Below the pieces are notes generated by a model. The model did not search any database and was not told where the DNA came from. It saw only the letters and a list, made by a program, of their open reading frames with translations. This document shows, one piece after another, positions 31,639-43,600 of a DNA stretch of 64,000 bases. The translations under genes were made by a program, and so were the position numbers. The stretch comes from Bedellia somnulentella (lineage: Eukaryota; Arthropoda; Insecta; Lepidoptera; Bedelliidae). Numbering within the stretch: the first letter of the stretch is position 1; each line of letters opens with the position of its first letter. The stretch covers positions 12,230,401 to 12,294,400 of the forward strand of contig OY755175.1 in NCBI GenBank assembly GCA_963576735.1, in the 5' to 3' direction.

Positions 31639-34600
31639 CTAATAAATTAAAATTGTCAACATTAATTTTGGATGAGTGGGAGATGACACCTTCTTACTGT
31701 CATTAATGCATGCATGGTGTCTGGACAATAAAATGACATTAAATATCCCAAAATGCCATTTTATTAGATTCACCAAAAAGAAAAACGTTATTCAAAGTTC
31801 ATACAATATTAACGGTGAACCATTAGAACGGGTAACTAAAATAAGAGATCTAGGTATCATATTGGACGACAAATTATCATTTATTCCCCATTATGAAAAT
31901 ATGATTGGAAAAACTTGTAGAGTAGTGGGCTTTATTAAAAGGATTGCCAAAGATTTCAAAAAAATCTCCACCAAGATTTATTTATTCAACACTCTAGTAC
32001 GTAGCATCCTGGAATTCGGTAGTGTTATCTGGAACCCCCTTTACTTGTCTCATGGTGAAAGGATCGAGGACATACAACGTTCATTTACTCGATACTTGGC
32101 ATATCATTCCCCAGAGATTAGTCATAGGTGTTCATATCAAGAACGGCTACAACATTTCAATATGACATCTCTCCGTGACCGTAGAAAAATGCTTGATCTG
32201 TGTTTTCTATACAAAATGATACATAGCAAAATAAACTGCCCTGAACTGTTAGAAAAGATCAATTTTAACGTACCACGATTGCACGCACGTAGAGTTTGCG
32301 CAGACACATATACTGTCCCAAAATGCAAAACGAATGTTGGTCAGAATCAACCACTGTATAGGCTGATGCAAACTTATAATCTTTTAAGTAAATCACATCA
32401 ACTAGATATATTCAATGATAGTGTGGAATTGTTCAAGGGCAAAATCCTCGGAAAGGCGGTATAGGTTCTCACTTTTCTATATTGCCTCATTGATAGGTCG
32501 CATTATTTTTTTTTAATTTGTTTTATGTTGTAATTACTTTGTTAAATAATGCTGACACAATTAATTCTTCCGACATATTTATTGTATTTTAAATTATATT
32601 TTAACTTCATTTCACATTATTATCAATGTATAAACAATTAGTTCTTTAGCTTTAGTATCTTAATACATATATTTTTTATTTTATTTTATTGTAGGTTACT
32701 CTGCTTACCCAATCTGACATTAAATTTAATTAGAATTCCTAAACTTAATTTATTTTATTAATATTTTTAATTATTATCGTTTTTGTTAGTTATTATTTTA
32801 TTTAAGTTTCAATTGTCATGCCTAATAATTTAATTTAAATTTTGATTTCACAGAATAATATTTTTTAATACCAATTTAAAATTAATGTTATAACTATTGC
32901 TATTTCTAACTTACTTTGTAAATTCTATTTTTATTAGAATTCACTAAAATTTAACGTATGTAATTATCGAAATTGTATTTCATATGCTGACCTGTAATTG
33001 GTTTAAGGACCAGCTTTATATACCTGTTTTTATGTATGTGATATTTCTGTTCTTGAACTGTTGGTTGGCTTTAAATAAATAAATAAAAAATAAATAAATG
33101 TCCAACCCTGTACAAAAACACCTGTATATCCGTATTAAAATTTCGGCTTTAAAGAATGTGCTTTTACTATTTATTAAGACAAAATTGTGAGGAAACCCAT
33201 ATGGCAGTGTAATTATTAGTGTTGTTTTCATATGAATCGTTAATAAGCCTTCTCCCATAAAGTGAAAACACTATAAGGGTAAAGATTGGTAGCCTAAACC
33301 ACCGTGACAGCTACTACCCAATGGGGTAGACCTATGGTCTATAAATTTAAATGGAGGTTTACCTTCCAATATTTGTGGTTTAGTGGTCTTGGTGAGCATC
33401 CTTGGGCCACTTATAGTGATGAGGATAGCGCCAAGTGGCGCCGTGATCACTATTGACATGATGCAGAGCGTCATCACTATTTCGGCGTAACCAAATAATT
33501 CATCTTTCTCTGGTGAATCGGCCATGTTTCGTACTTCGTTTAATGCTATGGGTCCTAGCGCCGCCTGAAATAGGTTTGATAATTTTAATGTCTTGTTTCT
33601 ATGTATATTACTAGTACTAGTAGTAATATACTTAGTATAAATTTGTGAAATGCAATTCTAATTCCCACGATAAAAAAACGCCTTCAAGCAAGCAAATCAC
33701 TTTAAGGAAGGGGATGTTATGTCTTAAATGTTGTGATGTCTCATAACATAAGTTAGTATGATAAATAGCAGCAATAACCATTCCTTCTGAATAATTTCTA
33801 GAAATCTTGCAGACAGTACGCATGACGTTTAAATATTGATGAATAGACTAATATTTTCAAGAAAAACTGAAAACAAGAAGTGAATGAAATTACGATAGAG
33901 ATACCATCTGGTTCTTTTTTTATCTTTAGACTGCCAGAAATTACCAAGAAATTTATAAATAAATAATGGATTAATATAGCTGGCAGAATAAGTCAGTAAG
34001 AACGTAATAAATATATATAGTGCAGTAATACCTGTACTGTAGCTTTAGCCATCCAAGCCAGGCCGACAAAGAACTTCTCCTTCATGTTGAGGTTGCTCCG
34101 CACTGCGCATGCGCTAGTCACCAACACTCGCAGAACCATGCACGTGACCAGTATACCGCCTCCGATCAACACGAGGCTTGGGTCCAGCTCTTTGATCTGG
34201 GAATGTATGAATTTTGTTTCAGGATAAATATTATTTAAATATTTTGTGATTTACTCCATTTCTTGCTCCCTAGTCCAAGTTGAGTGAAGGTAACTAGTTC
34301 TTAACATAAAATAACTACATGTTACTGGCATGAACAGCAGTTTATTGAAAATCATGTGAGTAATAACCCGTGTTTAGTGCCTGAATATTTTTCCCTCTAC
34401 TTTTAAGTGATAGACGGCTCTAATAGTATAAATACTTTATACGACCTCACAGGGACTCAGGGCCCAGTTTCTCGCTGATTTGTAGCCGGGCTCTTTATGA
34501 CTAAGCTATTAAAGTTACTTAGTTCACTATCTGACACGAAATTATTATTGGCGCATAGTATTTTTGATTTATTACTAAGACGAGAAAAGAAAATTAAATC

Positions 34601-37600
34601 ACTTACTGAATATGGATGATCATGTCTGCCAGTGTTTCTTTTTATCCATGGTAGCAAAAACATAATAAAAGATTTTTTGGAATTGCAAATATATAAACAT
34701 ATACAGAGAGATACCGTATTTTTAAAAATAATCCCTTATTGAAATCACATGTAAATTTAACCTTAGATTGGAGCTAAAAACGTTTGTCATTTAAACAAAC
34801 CATTTATTGGTTAGTCATTGAAAAAATATCCCATTCTCTTCCATTTTTATTTAATAATGAATTTTGGATGTTGAGTGGGGATATTATAAAAATATCCCCA
34901 CTCAACATCCAAAAGCAGCTGACGAATTTCTAACTCTGAAACTTTGACAATCACTTTAGATTTAATAGCCATGAGTACATGTATTAATGTAATGGTAAAA
35001 TTGGATGTCATATTCATCTAAAATACGCTACTTACAACAATACGTGCTCCAGTGACGGAGAACAGCATCGGCTCGAAGAACATCCAGAACACCTCGAACG
35101 CGTTGGCGACCGGGTTGTCCTCCACCTCCCAGCCCTGCTCCATCCAGTTCTTGCTGGCGACGAACGCGAATGTTATAACTGCTAGTGGACCTGGAAATAT
35201 ACAATAATAAATTAGTTAAAGCTTAAAGTTTTTTGCCAGATTAACAAAATCCAAACCAAAAAATCCAAATATTCTTAAATTTAAATGATTTCTGTATGTT
35301 TCGCCCATAGTGCAAAAGTGTTTGTCAAAATCTCATCATGGAAGTACAAATTCAGCACATCACAATTTATTGTATATTACACGCAGTCATTACTATTATA
35401 CATACATTAGTTATTGTGTGAGTTCAGAAGTATTGGTACCTCTGCCAACCCCTTCGGGGATAAACGGCGTGAACGTTCATGTTATGTTATATGTTATGTT
35501 ATTAGTTATTGTCAGTTTTTGGTTAAAGTTATACTCAATATGTCGGTACTAACCTGCTCCTCCCCATCCAATATCTTCTGAGCCAAGCACAGATATAGTT
35601 CCGCCAGCCAAGAGAAGCAGCACTCTCAGAGGTACCAAAAATGGATCCGTCATTTCGGGAACGTACTTCACCAGATATCCGCATATTGTTCCAAAACCAA
35701 TACCGCCTACTATACTCAGTGGGGCCTGAAAGATACAATATGAAATGTTACATTTATTAGTTTTGAGAACGTATGTAGATATGAAAAATTATACAAGAAA
35801 TGCGTAGAGTTTGTACACTTTTGTATTAGAACTAATTTGTCATGATCTTGGTAGGTATGCATCCTATGTATACTCTTTTCCGTGCCTTTTACAAATCTAT
35901 ATAATGAACGGGATAAAGTTAGGGCTCTACTTTCTACTTTCTACGGCTTTCTACTACAGAAGCCCGCTCATATTTTTCATAAGGGAATAATGTACTAACG
36001 ATATGTGTTACTTATTGAAATTACCTGTAATATATTCATGGTCATAGATGATGATGAAAATATGATAGAGGAGATGATGCCAAACATAGCTACACTGGCA
36101 GCATCATCTATACCAGACACAGCTAGTACTAGTGTTGGTATTCCTTTGGACACACCATATCCTTTACCACGCAGCCGAAATAGGCATGGAACTATTACTG
36201 CTGGAGATACTGCTGCTATTATTGCTCCCAGTAAGATACCTGTAAATGTTTATCAATTTATAGGCCTTTGAAAATATTGAAATTTTTCAGCCACTTTTGG
36301 AAAATTGTGTGGGGAAAAGATGGTAAAATAAAGGTTGTTGGTGATGGGTCTCCAACCGCATCGCCCAAAAATCCCTTAAAAGCCCCCAATACCGTTAGTC
36401 GCCTCTTACCTACACCCACCGGAAGAAATGGGATAGTGCTAATCTAAGCCGTGCCGGTAGTAGCAGTACGATAACGTGTACTACATTAGCTACTTTGTAT
36501 GGTTAAGACTGTTACGGAGTACTTAGTTCAATTATTTCACTGGGGCCGATCATCACAATTTAAAATAATTATTAATTTGCGGTTTCTTGGATAACTTGCG
36601 TGCGTAAGCCTATTTTATTTTACATAACTCTAGATTTGGTAGAAAATTTAAATATATCTGCGTCAACGAAATATTTACTCACCCCAAACCCATGGCAAAT
36701 GCAGTAAATATACAGATAAAACTGCACAAAGCACCACTTCAAATGCCCAGGGTATAAGCCCCAACTTCATGACAGTACAAAACAGCTTTTTCATTACACT
36801 TGGATCAAGATCTAACCCAGCTCTCGTTAAAATTATTGTGAGGGCTATTTTCCTGAAAACATAAATAAAAACAATTATCACTGTTCTTTTAAGCACTGAG
36901 TAGAATTTAGAACAAAATGTATAAAAAAAACTCACCTAATGTAAGAGGTAACATGAAGATAATCATCGTTAAAATCAACAAAACCGATATATTTCATCAG
37001 AATTCCGATGAAAAGCATGCCAATAAGAGCCGGCAACGTAGTAACTTTTTGTAGAAGCCATCCTCCCAGGTTAGCCACAATTGTCAACATTGCTAACATA
37101 AATAGTTGACCCCCGGGAGCTGCTGTGTCGCCCAACATTATCCATATCGAAAGCCATACGGACAATCCTGAAAAAAATTACTTCGACTTAAAAAAAAAAA
37201 CTAATAAGAGAATTTTAAAAAGTTTATGAATAAGGGCGTAAGTAAATTAGCACCGATGTTCCTTTTCTAAATCATCTTGTACATGTTGTCATGCAAAATA
37301 GTTCGAGAAAACATTGATACTTAAAAACTAGCTTCTTTTTTGAAAACTTAGCCGCGTTAATCGTTTCAACGTTACATAATCAAGTTTAGTAGGTAAAAAT
37401 TTACATATTTTAATTACACTCATTAATATATTGATCAAGAAGTTTTTTTTTCTAAATTTAATTTAGGAAATTCAAACTTGTTATTAATTAATGGTCATAC
37501 ATGCTTCCATCAATTAGTTTTTATCACAAAACAAAACCGAGATATAGATAAAAGAATTTAGTTTAAATTACCAATAGTAAATACAGCTAAAGTTTGAGCA

Positions 37601-40600
37601 AATTTTCTATAAGGAGGGCACAGCGGGTATGGGCATATCGTTTGCCAATAGGGCGGTTCCCACGATGGTGTTTCTGAATCCTCTTGGTGACATTTCTGAC
37701 AACAGGCGTACCACCATGATCTGAAAAGATAAAAATTAAGGAATGTGAGTCAATTAAGCATCCGTGATAGCCCAGTGGGTAGAACACTCGGTTATCGTGC
37801 AAACGACTAGTGTTCAAATCCTGGGTCGGGCCTGCACCAATTTGTCTTTTCTAAAGACATATGTGTGGTTAATTTATCATGGTTGTTAACGGTGAGGGAA
37901 AACATCGCGAGGAAACCCACATGGCTGAGTTGTACTTAGTCATGTGACAGTGTATTCGTACAAAACGGCGATAGGCCTGCCCCATATCACGTGAGTACAC
38001 TGTCCATGCAAAACGTGGGACTCTGAATACCAGGTGACAAAGTCACGTGATGTTCAGAAGTATTAGCACCTCTGCCAACCCCTTCGGGGATATTCGGCGT
38101 GAACGTTTATGTTTATGTTATGTTATGAATCAATTAAGGAACAAAACATTTCGACACCAGCGGGACTCGAACCCACGATATCCGGGTTTACGCCCTCGTC
38201 GCTCTGCTAACTGAGCTATGGTATCAAGTGACCACTCGCGCGAAATATTGTATTTGTATTTTATTTGAAAATCTTTATTTGCTTAATAGATTAGCAATTA
38301 CCACATGGGGTTTTCATGCAAAACAAGCAAGCAAGGAATGTGATTTTGATATGAATGCGGTTGTATATTTTATGTTATGTTATGTTAACATACACGTGTG
38401 TGTTGCAGAGAAGTGCAGCAAGCGAGGGAAAGATTTGATACTTACGCCTTTAAATCTCAGGAGTTAATCGCTAGATTTTAGAAATTGGAATTTCACTAAC
38501 CCTTTTGGAAAACTAAGTGAGGAAAATATGGCACTAAAACAAATTTTCATTTACGGCTTTAAAACTTAAAATAATATCGTACTCAGAAATACATTATCGA
38601 CTTTGCAAAATTCAGTAGGGAGAAGATGGTAATATAATTAGTTTTAATTGCAGCAACACCATTATAATGTATCTGCATTCTAGCACCAGCGACCTTTCAA
38701 CTAGATATCGCGTTGTATAAAGCAACCATTTCTTTCGCACTTACGTAGTATCTTATTCTAACCATCACGATAAAATAACGCTCGTGCTATATAACTGAAA
38801 GTGGTTTACCTTTCATTATCAATGTATTCGCTTTGCCGAGACAGTGCTTTCTTGGACTGGATCGATGATGCCCTAGAATGTTTCTTAATTTTTCCGTCTA
38901 AATGTACTGAGCGATCTGAAATTATTATAGTTTCTATAAGTACATTAGTTAAAATTATGATATTGGTATTTATAAAATTTACATACATACATACATATAC
39001 TCAAAACTATAAATCCTTAATAGGAGTAGCCAGAGATTCGGAATACGAAATTCTTCAGCCACTTTTGGAAGTCAAGTGGGGAAAAGATTGTAAAACAAAG
39101 GTTATTCGCCTCTTAAGACCACCCACGGGCAGTAATGAGTTAGTGCTATTCTAAGCCGACACTACACAGCTTATTACATTTAGTATGTGATGAGTACTTA
39201 CTCGGTGATTAGCGCCATCTAACAATAAAGATGTATAGACATGACTAATCAAACAAAACAATTTATATTAAAGGTCTCAGGCATAAGTCAAACAGATTAA
39301 TATCTTTATGTGGCATTTTGTATCGAAGACAGACTTGTGATAATTATTACAAGGAGAAGCTTTGTGATAAAAATCCAAAAAAAAGGAAGACTACTGCGTA
39401 CTACTAACTTTCTAATCTAAAGAATAATTATATTGATGACAGACAACGATAAATACATTCCCAATTCGACTACAGACTCTTACAATAAGTATAATAGTAT
39501 ATGCACATATATATATGCACAAGTAGGTGTATCAAATTCAAACATTTATTATTACCATCTTTTCCCCAATCAACTTCCAAAAGTGGGGAATTTTTCATTC
39601 CAAAGCACTGGCTACTCAGTTAAGGGATTTATAGCCGTGAGTATATGTATGTATGTATGTGTATCAAATATATTAAGTAAACGAAATGTGACTTCTATGA
39701 ATTTAATATACTTATATTAATTGATGAACTGTGTAGTGTCGGTTTAGAATAGCACTACCCCATATTTTTCCGGTGGGTGTACGTAAGAGGCGACTAACGG
39801 TATTGGGGCTTTCTAAGGGAATTTTGGGTGATGCGGTTGGAGACCCATCACCAACAACCTTTATTCCACCATATTTTCCCCACGCAACTTCCAAAAGTGG
39901 CTGAGAAATTTCTAATTCCTTAGCTCTGGCTACCCCTTCTAGGGACTTATAGCCGTGAGTATATGTATGTATGTATGTAATTGATGAACAAAAAATGTGT
40001 GTAAGAAGAACTCTGTACAAAATTTCCGTGTACCAAATTTCATACTCCTCTATCCAATTAATTTTCGTAAGCAGAAGTTAAACATTTTTACTCACGTATA
40101 AATGTATAGATAAGGTTGTAAATATTTTAAATAAACTTGTATAATAAATTTCCTTTATTCTATTAGTACTCTTAATCACTGCGTTTGTACGTGACCAGGT
40201 GCAAGAAATCCTTGTCACTATAATGGCTGATTCATACGGCAACAAGTACAATTCCGTTTGATCTTGACCAGCTCATTCTTTTTCTAAATACACACTTTTT
40301 ATCAACTAATATTTAATAACCGGGTCAGAAATATGCAAGGCTGGTATAGTTATAATATGTTTGTCCTCGACTTGGTTTTTTTGTTGCAAGCGCGAGGTTT
40401 CTTAGTAATGTGTGCTTAATATTTTTTAAATGTAACTTTTAGGATGACAAGAAATTTAATCATAATAACTTGGGAATTGTGCACGTAAATAGTTTGAAAC
40501 TAAACGCAGATGTTTCCTCACTATCAATAGCTACGTATTTAAATTGCACGTATTCGTGAGAAGTTGGGAATCGGATTTATTAAGAAGAATAATTATTGTT

Positions 40601-43600
40601 TAACGTATCGTTCGTATCGTTTAATGGTTTTTTTTAATGGACAATAATAGATATTGTCATTTTCTTCCTCGTTCGTTAATATTTAAAATTATAGCGGTCA
40701 CAATAACTTTTTAAGTACTGAGTACCGTTGTCAGTCCCTAAACTTATAACTCACACATACAACAGCCACCTTAATTTAATTTTAGATTAACATTAAACAA
40801 ACTTATACCAGTACTTTTCCATAGAAATATATGTGACAAGTGTTGCTCCAACTGACAATTTATAAATATAAGTGGCCATTACTTACGGTGTCAGGAGAAT
40901 TCGACAGCTATTAATTTAGGAATAATAATTTGCATAAATACGAGTTTAGTTTTGCATATAATTATGTAAATAGTACGGAATATTGTAATGTTCCGAACGT
41001 GTTCGAACTAAGTTTAACTATCGCTTTTTATAATATGAGATAAGAACAAATGTGTGAAATTCGTAATGTATTGAAAACTGTGAATGTGAATATTGTCTGG
41101 AAAATTGTTTTTATTGTGCGATTCGACATGGTTGTCTTGTTTTTGCATTCTTATTCTACAAGGAACCTTGCCAATGGCTTCCATATTAATTTGATCAATT
41201 GTTATTTGAAAATCTGTCAGTAGTAAAATATCTTTATGTCCTCATGTAAAATATTCACAATGTTGTGACGCTTTATCTGTCTTTTCTCTCTTTACAGTCA
41301 TATTTGCATACTTACCTGAATTCAACGTTAGTTGCAATGATGACAAATCTTATTAAAACTATGACCGGCATCGAACTTGGTAGACAACGTGAAGACAGGA
41401 ATAAATATGTTTGTAATAGATATTGTTATACTTCAACACACATTCGTCAAAAGATGCCCAAATGTATGTTTATTGTAGCAACATCAAAAATTATATTTTC
41501 ATACTCCATTTTAAGCATTCGATTTGAAATATAGAAAAGGGACTGATACAAATGTTTAGAAAATACTGACGTTTTCCGATTTGAGAGGAAAGTTTTGATT
41601 AGAGCCGGATATTCAGGAAAACTTAGACAGCTCAGTCAGGAGACGTACAACCTAGACGTTTCATGCAGGAGATGTGAGTTCAAATCCCGAGTTGATCTTG
41701 CACCAATGTGTCTTTTCTTAACTTATATGTATGCTTTATTTATGAAAGTGATAAACGGCAGGGAATATATCGTAAAAAGACCAACGTGGCCATATCTACT
41801 GATTGGTTGCGTATTGTCAGTTAAGAACAGCACTAACCCATTTCTTCCTGCGAGAGCCGTAAGAAACGACATAAGGTTTGGAGCTTTTAATGTTATTCTT
41901 GGGTGATGAATATGGAGACAATTCACTAACTATCTTTTATTTTATAATATTTTCTCATTTAATTCCTTAAATATATGCATGTTAAAGAAAAGTGTACTGA
42001 CCCCAAGAATTTTCCACTTCGCCGGTCGTTAGATGGTGCAGGTTGGATTTTCTGTGAGCAGCAGCATCCACTTGAGGCGCTCGCCCATTCCTGAAATATT
42101 TACCATTATTTTATACGATTTTTGATTAATTCATGTAAAACTTGAATAGTCATAAGGTTCTCTATGATATTTCTTCGTGTGTTATTGTCACTTTGATTTA
42201 TGTATTATTTAGTTGATAATGTGTCTAAAATGTCCACAGTACATTCCGTCCTGGTTACGTATATTTTACGTTTGCCACGCGTTTGCGACAGTCATCTGTG
42301 TCGTAAATTGCAAAAACTTACAGTGTCAATGTCATGTTTGTACGTTTTGTCAGTTAGGCCAGCAACAGTATCGACGGATTTTTTCGAAATTGCCAACACA
42401 TTATTATAAGGTTTTTTTTATAGGAAATGTGTCGCACCCACTATTTCCTGGTGGTTTTGACATAGCTTTTCAACAAAACATTATAATTTTAAGACCTATA
42501 TACCAAAAGTGTTTGTCTAATCTGCTGACATCGTTGCATATTTTACCAATATCATTAGTAAGTAACTAACTAAGCTGACTAACCACGCAACATTTACACC
42601 ACATAAAACATTTAGGGATATAAGCATATTATATTGACCAGAATTGCCATGGGCGCCACCATGGGGTGATTTTTTGTTTTATAAAACACATTGTCAGTTC
42701 AACACCTTCGCCATTTAAGTTTTAATAAATAATAATAAACATTTGTATTGGATTTTACCTACAGTCTTAAACACACCTAGGTTTCATGATATTTTCGGAC
42801 ACTCATCAAACTAAAATTCAACGATATAAACACATTAAACATAGTTGACCAATAAAAAAAAAACTAAAGCGGTGCATAATGTAAAATGTCTAAACATATT
42901 GCCATGTTCAAATATCAAAATTTAGTATTTTCTTTTATACTACATTATTAATCATAGCTTATATCAAACCTAGCTAACTTGTAGATTCAATTTCAGCGTT
43001 TCTAAACACTTTAAATGTATAGTTAAACATTAGATCTCCAGCGTAGCATTCTTAGGGTGAAACCTAAGATTGCTGCTCTGGACAATTCTCAAGCCTGACT
43101 AAAAACCAGCCATTTCGGGAAGAGACGAAATATCAAACTTTGACTGTAGCATGATTGTGGTAAATAAATTAAATAAGGATATTATCACAATTTAAAATTA
43201 CAACTGCTACTATATTTAAATTATACTATTTTTAACTAATTCGAATATTTATTAATGTTTAATATGTATAGCCAAATTGAGTATGATTTAAAAATCTGGG
43301 TAGTTTTTTTATATTATTGGTTTTATAACGTAATTACGTTTTACTTTTCGTAAAATATTTACCTATTTTATGTTCTTGAATGAACATTATCTAACTTATG
43401 CCATTTCATTCTTCACACATTGACCAAACTACAAGGCTAGCACTTAGCCAGTTATTCTTGCAGGTATCGCAAGAGGCGACTTAGACCTTTTTAGGGATTG
43501 AAGGGAGATAATGGCCACATGGCTAAGTTACAGTTTGTCAGGTGACAGTGAATCGTTCAAAACGACGATAGGCCTGTCTCCTATCACGTGACCTTAGTAG

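Noticed and set aside
33271..33362. C-terminal extension of NHA exon 10 to the stop at 33271
   Set aside because: A GT donor at 33362 and a well-formed downstream exon ending SSANHH fit better; the extension could exist only as intron retention.
36005..36271. 88-codon + strand frame
   Set aside because: Exact antisense of NHA exon 6.
37587..37817. 76-codon - strand frame across NHA exon 3
   Set aside because: Out of register with exon 4 and without NHA similarity; the other frame gives SWWYACCQKC ... FAQTLAVFTI.
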